This document shows positions 1-5,564 of a stretch of 6,019 nt of DNA, in pieces; the first letter of the stretch is position 1; each line of letters starts with the position of its first letter. Under the pieces are notes generated by a model that ran no database searches, was not told where the DNA came from, and worked only from the letters and a program-made list of their open reading frames with translations. Both the position numbers and the translations under genes were made by a program. The DNA is from Bacillota bacterium (GTDB lineage: Bacteria > Bacillota_A > Clostridia > Lachnospirales > Lachnospiraceae), in NCBI GenBank assembly GCA_023443925.1, contig JAEZSL010000431.1, forward strand, positions 1-6,019. Reading direction: 5' to 3'.

Positions 1-2258
1 CCGGGGGGGAGAATAATAACATTTAAGAACCAACCTGCATATACGGTAAGGTCTTCATTTATGGCGTGGGTAGAAGTAAAATGACCTCCGGAACTGAACG
101 GACCAAAATACCAGCCGGTAAAGAGATAATCTGTCATTTTTGGTGTAACAGGAAAGTCATCAGGGCTAAGATATTCGCCCGCCGGTACCGTCTTAACTGC
201 ATATACAGTATCGTTGTTCATAAAGGTTACGGTATAGTCTTCTGCTTCATCCTCTTCGAATATAGCTCTTACCGTTACCGGATCATCTGACATTGTGAAT
301 GTGTTATCTGTGATTGTTATACCACCGCTTATAACCTGCCATTCTACAAAATGATAACCTGGATTCGGTGTGGCGGTCAATGTAATTTCTGTTCCGATGG
401 GGGCTTTTAAGCTGCTGGCGCTTCCCGTTCCGTGACCGTCATTTGTTACCGTAATACTATATGCATAGTCAATAGTAAGGCTTAAAATATCTGATTTATT
501 TGTCGGTGTATGGGTGATTGTAATATCAGAGTCGTCTATCCCCAGTACACTGCCATTACTTAGATTAGTTGTAATACCATTAGCTGCAAAGTCTTCAAAA
601 GCCACATCTTCTGTACTGCTGTCACTCTTATGGAGTGTTACCACAAGACCGCTTAGATCAAGTGCATCACCAACATAATAAGAAGTCTTATTCGGTTCTG
701 TTTTTATTGAAACCGAAGTCACTGTTGTTGGTACTACAACTGTAACCTCATCAATGGGAATAAAACCAATGTTTTCTCCACATTTATAAGCAATACCAGA
801 TGTGCCCTCCACAACAGCCCATTCCACTGTCATGCCAGAGGGTGAATAATTGATATCATTTTTAGTTCCGGCATTATACGTTCTGGTTCCGGCTCCCCGA
901 TACCAAGCAATAACTGCACCTCCACCGGATCTGGTAAACCCTGGTTTGATCGTGAACGAGGTGTTATATGCATATGATAAAACAGTTCCGCCGGTAACAG
1001 TAATAACAGCATTGGAATTGCTGTTATAGATAGCAAAAAGGTCTCTGGATGTAACCAGCCCACCGCTGATTTGTATATCGCCGGAAGAGGAAATAGCCGT
1101 CAATCCGCTTTGTACTTTACCGCTTGTCACATTAATATTACTTGATCCGGTAGCATAAATACCAGCACTAGTATCAGAAATAACTGTACCGCCGCTCACC
1201 GTAATGGATTCTATACCCGTTCCAACCGACAGTGCATACCCTTTTGTCGCATGAATACGACCACCCTGGCCAACTTCAATACTGCCATTACCTTGAATAA
1301 AAAGTAAAGATTCCGTGAAATTTGCATCAGCTGATATATCCGCATCCCATACTAATGTTACACCTTCCGGAACAATGGGTATCAGACTTGAATTAGCTCC
1401 GGTAAGTGTACCGGTTACCGTAACCGTTTTACCGTCTGCTGATATTTCTGCTGAAAGAAAACCCGATGTACCTTTATAAGCTTCTATCGTTGCCTTAAGT
1501 GCATTTAATTCCGTGGAATTACCATTTCCCGTTGTTGCAGCCTGGCACAGAATTTCCGCACTTGACGGAAACTCTGTTCTGCCGCCTCCATCAACATATC
1601 TTACATCCAATTTGATATATTTTCCTTCCATATCAGGGGTAATGGTATAGGTACTGTTTGTTGCTGAAGGAATAATGTTATAAAATGGATCTTCTCTTAC
1701 TACCCACTGGTAAGTAAAGGGACCAAGTCCATCCGCATCCGCAAGTTCCGAGGTATCCGCTGTCAGTGTCTGTCCCACAACGGGGTTTCCAATGACTTTC
1801 AGCGTACCCGTGAATAAATTATTAACAGGGGTGACATATATAGTCACCTGTATCGGATCCGAATAATCTTCGTCATCGTAAGCCTTTAGTTTAAACGCCA
1901 GAGTTGAGCCGTTCTTATTCGGTTCCGGAATCCAGGTGAGTTGTCCGTAAGGTAACCGATCATTGGCTTTCAAAGGCTGTCCCTCAGACAACAAAGTCCC
2001 TGAGTCAATACTATGAATGATTACACTTGCCGGATTGCCATCCGGATCTGAAAGATTTTGAACTAAATCAGAATAAGAGAATTTTAATGGTGTATCCTCT
2101 TTTGCACCTGTAAGTGTCTTAAGAGTCAATGTTGGCGGTTCATTCCCCCCGCTGGCGCTGACTAAAACCGTCAAATTTGGTGCTGCCAGCAGGCTAACCA
2201 CCAATGTTAAAGATAGAAAAACTGACATAAATTTTCTTATAAATCTTTTTCTTTCCAT
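1..2258 (-). CDS. Secreted multidomain surface protein with Ig-like and InlB B-repeat domains (3' end outside window)
   Basis: The frame is open from ATG 2258 to the window edge (752 codons, no stop), so the C-terminus is missing. AAGGAGG lies 5 nt before the ATG. Residues 1-35 form a signal peptide: basic ERKRFIRK, a hydrophobic core, and likely cleavage after VSA35. Domains, from pattern recognition: a cadherin-like/tandem-95-type repeat (about 39-147; NEPP start, EDTP, LSDPDGNP, LTWIPEPNKNG, closing VTPVNN); an Ig-like domain (about 150-235; VGQTLTA, YQW, STYTITPDMEGK); beta-helix-like coils with SGGTV-type turns (about 317-427); a BIG_3-like Ig domain (about 513-598); a divergent InlB repeat (about 600-668; GHGTGSAS, GYHFVEW); and an InlB B-repeat (about 675-743; VTFMNND, FTGWYF, VYAGWF). 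Such proteins usually act outside the cell in adhesion or glycan binding. No LPXTG, SLH or catalytic domain is visible, so the anchoring mode is unknown. Nothing here identifies a ligand. Confidence 0.88.
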   Translation of the reverse strand, partial: MERKRFIRKFMSVFLSLTLVVSLLAAPNLTVLVSASGGNEPPTLTLKTLTGAKEDTPLKFSYSDLVQNLSDPDGNPASVIIHSIDSGTLLSEGQPLKANDRLPYGQLTWIPEPNKNGSTLAFKLKAYDDEDYSDPIQVTIYVTPVNNLFTGTLKVIGNPVVGQTLTADTSELADADGLGPFTYQWVVREDPFYNIIPSATNSTYTITPDMEGKYIKLDVRYVDGGGRTEFPSSAEILCQAATTGNGNSTELNALKATIEAYKGTSGFLSAEISADGKTVTVTGTLTGANSSLIPIVPEGVTLVWDADISADANFTESLLFIQGNGSIEVGQGGRIHATKGYALSVGTGIESITVSGGTVISDTSAGIYATGSSNINVTSGKVQSGLTAISSSGDIQISGGLVTSRDLFAIYNSNSNAVITVTGGTVLSYAYNTSFTIKPGFTRSGGGAVIAWYRGAGTRTYNAGTKNDINYSPSGMTVEWAVVEGTSGIAYKCGENIGFIPIDEVTVVVPTTVTSVSIKTEPNKTSYYVGDALDLSGLVVTLHKSDSSTEDVAFEDFAANGITTNLSNGSVLGIDDSDITITHTPTNKSDILSLTIDYAYSITVTNDGHGTGSASSLKAPIGTEITLTATPNPGYHFVEWQVISGGITITDNTFTMSDDPVTVRAIFEEDEAEDYTVTFMNNDTVYAVKTVPAGEYLSPDDFPVTPKMTDYLFTGWYFGPFSSGGHFTSTHAINEDLTVYAGWFLNVIILPP

Positions 2259-2263
2259 GAAGT

Positions 2264-2270
2264 CCTCCTT
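2264..2270 (-). promoter_or_regulatory. Ribosome binding site of the surface-protein gene
   Basis: The minus strand reads AAGGAGG 5 nt before ATG 2258. It fixes the start of the long open frame, which continues to the window edge without a stop. The hydrophobic signal peptide immediately follows. Confidence 0.85.
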
Positions 2271-2312
2271 AAAGCTATTTTTAAAACCAGATTGCTCAGT
2301 CCCCGTTATTAC

Positions 2313-2374
2313 AACTTTCTTGCTTCACTTTCCAGGCTGCTTACTTTGCAGTAATTTGAATAAGATAGAAAGTT
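2313..2374 (-). other. Possible structured 5' leader of the surface-protein mRNA
   Basis: Within the predicted 130-nt leader, an 8-bp inverted repeat (2313-2320 against 2367-2374, AACTTTCT/AGAAAGTT on the minus strand) encloses a smaller CTGC...GCAG hairpin. The sequence does not match a riboswitch consensus known to me, including c-di-GMP types I and II. It may simply be chance pairing in AT-rich DNA. Confidence 0.25.
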
Positions 2375-2398
2375 TTCTTTACAGGATCCTTCTCCTAA

Positions 2399-2404
2399 AT
2401 TTTA
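2399..2404 (-). promoter_or_regulatory. Extended -10 element of the surface-protein gene, no clear -35
   Basis: The minus strand reads TGATAAAAT, i.e. TGn followed by TAAAAT (5 of 6 matches to TATAAT). No good -35 hexamer exists 16-18 bp upstream; that space is filled by the direct repeats at 2414-2433. A promoter lacking a -35 but carrying an adjacent repeat suggests activator dependence. The predicted transcript would have an unusually long leader of about 130 nt before ATG 2258. Confidence 0.5.
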
Positions 2405-2413
2405 TCAAATTAC

Positions 2414-2433
2414 TTGTTGCAAATTTGTTGCAA
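2414..2433 (-). promoter_or_regulatory. Tandem 9-bp direct repeat, candidate operator for the SARP-type regulator
   Basis: The minus strand carries TTGCAACAA twice (2433-2425 and 2422-2414), identical in all 9 positions with an 11-bp period. The downstream copy ends 9 bp before the TAAAAT -10. SARP-family activators (e.g. ActII-ORF4, AfsR) are known to bind direct repeats about one helical turn apart that replace the -35 and lie about 8 bp from the -10. The gene upstream encodes a regulator with that output architecture. The link between them is inference. Confidence 0.5.
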
Positions 2434-2449
2434 TAATGGTTATTTTGTC

Positions 2450-2498
2450 AAAAAAAGGCATGTAAAAACAAGTTTTACAACAACTTATTTTTACATGC
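2450..2498 (-). terminator. Intrinsic terminator after the response regulator gene
   Basis: An 11-bp perfect stem (GCATGTAAAAA at 2458-2468 against 2488-2498) closes a 19-nt loop. On the minus strand a T7 run (2456-2450) follows one base after the stem. It begins just past the TAA stop (2503-2505). T6 also flanks the other side, so the structure could work in both directions, although no gene reads into it from the left. It separates the regulator transcript from the surface-protein gene. Confidence 0.75.
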
Positions 2499-2502
2499 TT
2501 TT

Positions 2503-3636
2503 TTATGAGCTTAACATAATGGACTTATAATACCGATTCAGTTTTTCTCCGGGTTTCATGCCCAGATCATTTTTAAGCAGTTTTACATAATCCTGATAAT
2601 ATTCCCTGACTCCATTTTTACCGGCAATCTTATAAATGAGATTCAATGAAAGTTCTCTGATATTTTCATCGTAAGGTTCATATTTTATAATTCTCTCAAT
2701 GACATTTAAAATGATCAATGGATCCGGCTGAACATCTTTATAATATGTAATGAGTTTCCGGACAGCAATCCGGAAATACCGGTTATAAACGGTTCGGTAG
2801 ATATTGCACCACTCACTGTCGAATTCTTCAAAAAGCATATCGTTATAATCTAGAAGTACGGATTCATAAAATTTTATATTATCCTCAGTAATAATATACT
2901 TCTCATCCGCAATTTGCTCCAGCAAAAAAGCATCTACTACAACCTCTTCCAAAATTTCAAGCCGGTATCCGTTTCTGGTTGACTTCATGGCAATCCGTAT
3001 ACCGTTTTCCCGAAAGGTTTTGTTCAGTCTGCTAACCGTACTCCGCAGATTGATATCTCCCTTGTCTAAATCTTTATTGGGCCAGATTTCATCAATCAGC
3101 TTCCACTTGGATACTTCGCTTTCTTTTTTCAGCAGCATAAAACAAAATATCTCCGCTCCTTTTACTGTCATAAACCGGAGGCTTTTTTTAACGTCTCCCA
3201 TGGATACTGACATCTTACCAAACAGGGTTATCCGTATCGTGTTTCGTGTACTTTCCTTACCGGCGGAGAGCTCTTCTCTCTTCCCTCTGCGCTTTATAAT
3301 CCGTTTTATGGCTCGATCGACCTGTCCTGTTGTAACCGGCTTTAAGAGATAATCCAAAGCATTCACATCAAAAGCTTCTACGGCATACTGATTATGCCCG
3401 GTAATAAAAACTACTTCACAATCCGCGTTGATTTCCTGTATCCTTTCCGCCAGCCTTAGACCGCTTATTACCGGCATTTCAATGTCCAGAAATGCCACAT
3501 CCGCACTCCTTACCTGCTGACTTTCCAGAGCTTCAACCGGATTTGTAAAACCAAACACCGAAAGCCCTACTTTCCGCAATAGTCTGTCGATATGCTCCAC
3601 CGCCAGTATTTCATCGTCTATCACAATTGCTACCAT
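2503..3636 (-). CDS. Response regulator: REC receiver + OmpR-type winged helix + BTAD-like domain (SARP architecture)
   Basis: A 377-aa cytoplasmic transcription factor. The receiver domain (about 1-118) has the acidic pair in VIDDE, phospho-acceptor Asp51 in FLDIEMP, Thr79 in FITG and Lys99 in LLKP, all intact, so it should accept phosphate from a kinase. A charged linker leads to an OmpR/PhoB-like winged helix (about 135-228; LTVKGAEIF-like start reading MTVKGAEIF, LIDEIWP, STVSRLNKTF, NGYRLEI). A helical BTAD-like region follows (about 232-374), ending with LKNDLGMKPGEKLNRYYKSI. This order is that of SARP-type regulators; in actinomycetes these are mostly activators. ATG 3636 is preferred because GGTGAG lies 4 nt upstream and the product begins directly with REC beta-1. 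GTG 3645 in the same frame adds three residues. No histidine kinase lies in the window. The tandem repeat before the downstream surface gene makes that gene a plausible target. Confidence 0.93.
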   Translation of the reverse strand: MVAIVIDDEILAVEHIDRLLRKVGLSVFGFTNPVEALESQQVRSADVAFLDIEMPVISGLRLAERIQEINADCEVVFITGHNQYAVEAFDVNALDYLLKPVTTGQVDRAIKRIIKRRGKREELSAGKESTRNTIRITLFGKMSVSMGDVKKSLRFMTVKGAEIFCFMLLKKESEVSKWKLIDEIWPNKDLDKGDINLRSTVSRLNKTFRENGIRIAMKSTRNGYRLEILEEVVVDAFLLEQIADEKYIITEDNIKFYESVLLDYNDMLFEEFDSEWCNIYRTVYNRYFRIAVRKLITYYKDVQPDPLIILNVIERIIKYEPYDENIRELSLNLIYKIAGKNGVREYYQDYVKLLKNDLGMKPGEKLNRYYKSIMLSS

Positions 3637-3696
3637 CTGTCTCACCGCTCTTCATTTGTCCTAATTCATTCCAGTTCTGTAATAAACCATGATTTA

Positions 3697-3714
3697 TGTA
3701 TATCTTTGTATATC
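3697..3714 (-). repeat. Tandem GATATACA direct repeat in the response regulator leader
   Basis: GATATACA occurs twice on the minus strand (3714-3707 and 3704-3697) with a 10-bp period, downstream of the predicted start. The one-turn spacing resembles a winged-helix protein operator. The motif differs from TTGCAACAA at the surface gene. Function is unknown. Confidence 0.35.
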
Positions 3715-3748
3715 CTTTATTAAAACAAAACTTAACGTTTTTTTTGTA

Positions 3749-3777
3749 ATTTTACCATCATTTCTTGTCTATTACAA
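3749..3777 (-). promoter_or_regulatory. Probable sigma-A promoter of the response regulator gene
   Basis: On the minus strand TTGTAA (3777-3772) is followed after 17 bp by TAAAAT (3754-3749). That is 4 of 6 and 5 of 6 consensus matches. The expected start is near 3742, giving a leader of about 105 nt. The 8-bp sequence AAACGTTA occurs on both sides of the promoter (3795-3788 and 3740-3733), 55 bp apart. Confidence 0.5.
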
Positions 3778-3853
3778 TATTTAAATCTAACGTTTACCTT
3801 ACTTCAACGAAATTAATTCTTAAGTTATTTTGTGGCTTCCTGGAATTTTTCTA

Positions 3854-3881
3854 TTGACACTTAGTCAGTACTGAGTATAAT
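3854..3881 (+). promoter_or_regulatory. Consensus sigma-A promoter of the padR-methyltransferase operon
   Basis: TTGACA (3854-3859), a 16-bp spacer and TATAAT (3876-3881) match both consensus hexamers perfectly. Transcription should start near 3888, inside the right arm of the inverted repeat. Such a strong promoter would be highly active unless repressed. Confidence 0.88.
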
Positions 3882-3900
3882 AATACTCAGTACTGACTAA
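3861..3900. promoter_or_regulatory. Perfect 18+18 bp inverted-repeat operator, likely bound by the adjacent PadR protein
   Basis: Arms 3861-3878 and 3883-3900 are exact reverse complements separated by AATA. Each arm contains the self-palindromic decamer TCAGTACTGA (3865-3874 and 3887-3896), with centres 22 bp apart, about two helical turns. One decamer fills the -35/-10 spacer; the other covers the start site. Bound dimers on the same DNA face would block RNA polymerase. PadR repressors commonly control their own operons through palindromes overlapping the promoter; the assignment to this PadR rests on adjacency. Confidence 0.8.
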
Positions 3901-3908
3901 ATTATGAT

Positions 3909-3917
3909 AGGAGGGAG
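3909..3917 (+). promoter_or_regulatory. Ribosome binding site that sets the TTG start of the PadR gene
   Basis: AGGAGGGAG lies 5 nt before TTG 3923. The ATG at 3904 is out of frame and runs into a stop at once. The first in-frame ATG comes too late to keep the start of the PadR fold, so TTG is the start. Confidence 0.8.
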
Positions 3918-3922
3918 ATAAT

Positions 3923-4483
3923 TTGATTCCACTTTACATTCTTGGACTTCTGATACGGTTTGGTCCCCAGCATGGATACCAGATCAAAAAACTGCTGGAA
4001 GAGCAGTTGGAGGATTTTACCCAAATCAAACTGCCAACCGTATATTACCACCTGGTAAAAATGGAGTCGGCTGGACTTCTGACCGCCCATTCCGACAAGC
4101 AGGGAGCTCGTCCGGAGAAAACCGTGTATCAGGTAAGCGATAACGGCATGGACCATTTCAAAGAACTGCTTTATCAGACTCTGAAAATTGAGTATCGGCC
4201 AACTTTTGATATTGACGGAGCCTTTTACTTTTCCGAATCGTTGGAAAGTGGTGCTCTGACAGAAAGTCTGAGTAAGCACATCGCAAACCTGCAACGAATC
4301 CTCACCGGGCTGGATATTCATCAAAGTGAGACCCACGCTCAAATCCCTGAGGAGTACAAATTATTTGCTGATATTATTTTTGAGCATCACATTCTGCACT
4401 ATAAAGCAGAACTTGCCTGGGCAGAACAATCACTTAACCGCTTAAAGGAGGCTGAAACAAATGGTAAAACTAAGAACCATTGA
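3923..4483 (+). CDS. PadR-family transcriptional repressor
   Basis: A 186-aa cytoplasmic DNA-binding protein of typical PadR length. The N-terminal winged helix (about 1-80) shows the family signature: YILGLLIRFGPQHGYQIKK at 5-23, LPTVYYHLVKMESAGLL at 37-53 as recognition helix and following turn, and the wing PEKTVYQVSDNG at 64-75. The rest (about 85-178) is helical, as in PadR proteins with the Vir_act_alpha_C-type C-terminal domain used for dimerisation and effector response. Translation starts at TTG with a strong ribosome binding site. The stop overlaps the methyltransferase start by 23 bp, so the two are probably translationally coupled. The gene follows a consensus promoter enclosed by a perfect palindrome, which suggests negative autoregulation relieved by an unknown small molecule or stress. 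The effector cannot be read from the sequence. Confidence 0.94.
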   Translation: MIPLYILGLLIRFGPQHGYQIKKLLEEQLEDFTQIKLPTVYYHLVKMESAGLLTAHSDKQGARPEKTVYQVSDNGMDHFKELLYQTLKIEYRPTFDIDGAFYFSESLESGALTESLSKHIANLQRILTGLDIHQSETHAQIPEEYKLFADIIFEHHILHYKAELAWAEQSLNRLKEAETNGKTKNH

Positions 4484-5111
4484 GACAAATGAGGGTATAC
4501 AAAATGAAGTCACAGTAGAGATGTTTGATATTTTTGCCCGCAGCATGCGGGATAAGGGCTGGAACGGTGTGGACGGCATGATTGCTTCCGGTATCCGGGG
4601 AGGTGATGTGTTGGAAGTCGGACCAGGTCCAGGTTATGTGGGTTTAGAGTTAGCGAAAAAGCTTCATCCGGCCTCTCTCACCGGCTGTGAAATTAGTCCT
4701 GCAATGATCCGTTTTGCCGCGAAAAACGCAAACGAATACGGTATTTCAGCCCGGTATATAGAGGGAAATTGCATGGAGATGCCCTTTGAGGACGAAAGCT
4801 TTGATACGGTTATCTCCAACGGTTCCCTGCACGAATGGGAAAATCCCATCCGCTCTTTTAACGAGATTTACCGTGTACTTCGGCCCGGGGGACGATACTG
4901 CATCACCGATTTAAGGCGGGATGTACATCCTCTGAAAAGGACTCTGGTGTACCTGTCTACCCAACCGAAAGAAATGCGGCCCGGCTTTATCACTTCGCTA
5001 AACGCGGCCTATACCGCCTCTGAAATTACAGAGTTGCTGCGCCATTCAAATCTGTGTGGTGCAAAGGTCACTGATGACTTTTTCGGTCTTTGTATCGCCG
5101 GGGAGAAATAA
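4461..5111 (+). CDS. Class I SAM-dependent methyltransferase (Methyltransf_11/UbiE-like)
   Basis: A 216-aa soluble enzyme with a Rossmann-type SAM fold, transferring a methyl group from S-adenosylmethionine to an unknown acceptor. Motif I is VLEVGPGPG (50-58). Glu77 in GCEISPAMI ends strand beta-2 and should hold the SAM ribose. GNCMEMPFEDESFD (102-115) and SNGSLHEW (119-126) form the next motifs, followed by IYRVLRPGGRYCITDL (136-151). Length and motif spacing fit small-molecule methyltransferases. No substrate-binding domain is recognisable, so the substrate stays open. The ATG at 4461 has AAAGGAG 10 nt upstream and lies inside the end of the PadR gene. Control by a PadR repressor suggests an inducible role such as modification or detoxification of a xenobiotic or antibiotic, which is inference. 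No transporter accompanies it. Confidence 0.93.
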   Translation: MVKLRTIETNEGIQNEVTVEMFDIFARSMRDKGWNGVDGMIASGIRGGDVLEVGPGPGYVGLELAKKLHPASLTGCEISPAMIRFAAKNANEYGISARYIEGNCMEMPFEDESFDTVISNGSLHEWENPIRSFNEIYRVLRPGGRYCITDLRRDVHPLKRTLVYLSTQPKEMRPGFITSLNAAYTASEITELLRHSNLCGAKVTDDFFGLCIAGEK

Positions 5112-5130
5112 TTCCTTTTCCCAAATCTCT

Positions 5131-5174
5131 TAAATAAGGCCTATCTTACTTTGAGGTAAGATAGGCCTTATTTA
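5131..5174. terminator. Hairpin terminator between convergent genes
   Basis: A perfect 19-bp stem (5131-5149 against 5156-5174), with a further possible T-G pair and a small TTGA loop, lies 19 bp after the methyltransferase stop and 27 bp from the stop of the convergent small gene. Both stem ends are A/T-rich (AAATAAGG and CCTTATTT), so either strand would present a short U-rich end. The U-tract is short (U3), so termination may be incomplete. Confidence 0.65.
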
Positions 5175-5201
5175 TGCAGCAAATTTCGTCTTCCATGCCA
5201 C

Positions 5202-5411
5202 TTAATCGACATGTTTTCGGAAATCTCTTATATCACTTAACTTGTAATTCTTTTTATTTTCATTCTTCTTACGGTTGGTTTGTTTTACTTTTGCTCTTGG
5301 GTAATATTTATCGCACTTCTGACAATAACGTTCATGACAGGCTTCCCTGCCTTTTTTACATTGACCCAGGGCAATATAGTGTATACATACTGCCTCTTTA
5401 TATATAGCCAT
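5202..5411 (-). CDS. Small cysteine-rich protein, probable zinc-binding, function unknown
   Basis: A 69-aa protein with five cysteines in its first half (Cys9, 18, 25, 30, 33) plus His11 and His26. The spacing C-x-H, GQC, AC-H, YC-x-x-C resembles a small zinc-binding fold. The pattern CKKGREACHERYCQKC followed by KYYPRAKV and a lysine/arginine/asparagine-rich tail (about 39-69) looks like small hypothetical proteins I associate with Lachnospiraceae; this is recollection, not a search. The basic tail could bind nucleic acid. There is no signal peptide or membrane segment. ATG 5411 has AAAGGAAAA about 5 nt upstream. No convincing own promoter is seen, so it may be read through the terminator at 5463-5512. 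The plus-strand frames over the same DNA give hydrophobic products without good starts and are rejected. Confidence 0.65.
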   Translation of the reverse strand: MAIYKEAVCIHYIALGQCKKGREACHERYCQKCDKYYPRAKVKQTNRKKNENKKNYKLSDIRDFRKHVD

Positions 5412-5462
5412 ACTATTTTCCTTTCTTTGTTGTGCTACCGGGAACAGCAGAACTTATCTATC

Positions 5463-5512
5463 AAAAAAGAGCCAATTAACATGCGGTAATCAATACCGTA
5501 CATAATCGGCTC
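5463..5512 (-). terminator. Strong intrinsic terminator (or attenuator) after the 42-aa ORF
   Basis: On the minus strand a two-part hairpin forms. The outer stem is GAGCC/GGCTC plus a G-U pair and four A-T pairs (5469-5478 with 5503-5512). After a small internal loop comes a 7-bp inner stem (5482-5488 with 5494-5500) and a 5-nt loop. T6 follows (5468-5463). It lies about 70 nt after the 42-aa ORF stop and about 50 nt before the cysteine-rich gene. It may therefore end the small transcript or limit read-through into the next gene. Confidence 0.8.
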
Positions 5513-5539
5513 CAGGTGTCTGTTTTCTTGGATAACTGC

Positions 5540-5564
5540 CGATAGCATTTAGAACATGCTACCG
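5540..5564 (-). other. 3'-UTR hairpin behind the 42-aa ORF
   Basis: CGGTAGCAT and ATGCTATCG on the minus strand pair over 9 bp (one G-U) around a 7-nt loop. No T-run follows, so it is not itself a terminator. It lies between the 42-aa ORF and the strong terminator at 5463-5512. It might stabilise the transcript or belong to a structured RNA. Confidence 0.45.

Noticed and set aside
66..290. Plus-strand 74-aa frame over the surface-protein gene
   Set aside because: Lies opposite the InlB-type repeat, whose motifs are convincing. No ribosome binding site or family pattern.
830..1063. Minus-strand 77-aa frame within the surface-protein gene
   Set aside because: Same strand but a different frame from the continuous 752-codon frame, with Pro/Leu-rich content and no ribosome binding site.
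2259..2400. c-di-GMP riboswitch in the leader of the surface-protein gene
   Set aside because: GCAAAG- and GAAAG-like words occur, but the order and the conserved GEMM-I or type II core are absent.
2447..2452. TTGACA on the minus strand as a -35 box for the surface-protein gene
   Set aside because: The hexamer 17 bp downstream (ACAAAT) matches -10 consensus in only 3 of 6 positions, and the TTGACA lies at the U-tract of the upstream terminator.
2987..3352. Plus-strand 121-aa frame inside the response regulator
   Set aside because: Fully antisense to a well-supported gene with conserved motifs; low-complexity Ser/Leu/Phe-rich product.
3861..3900. Reading the 18-bp inverted repeat as a transcription terminator
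   Set aside because: It sits exactly on the -10 and start site of a consensus promoter with no following T-run, which fits an operator rather than a terminator.
3902..4342. Minus-strand 146-aa frame over the PadR gene
   Set aside because: Antisense to a clear PadR protein and ending in that operon's operator region. No motifs of its own.
5174..5407. Plus-strand 77-aa frame starting inside the hairpin after the methyltransferase
   Set aside because: No ribosome binding site, a start overlapping the terminator stem, and no protein-like pattern. It shadows the minus-strand gene.
5280..5489. Plus-strand 69-aa hydrophobic frame antisense to the cysteine-rich gene
   Set aside because: It begins at TTG with no ribosome binding site, runs through the terminator hairpin, and its hydrophobicity is explained by being antisense to a Lys/Asn-rich frame.
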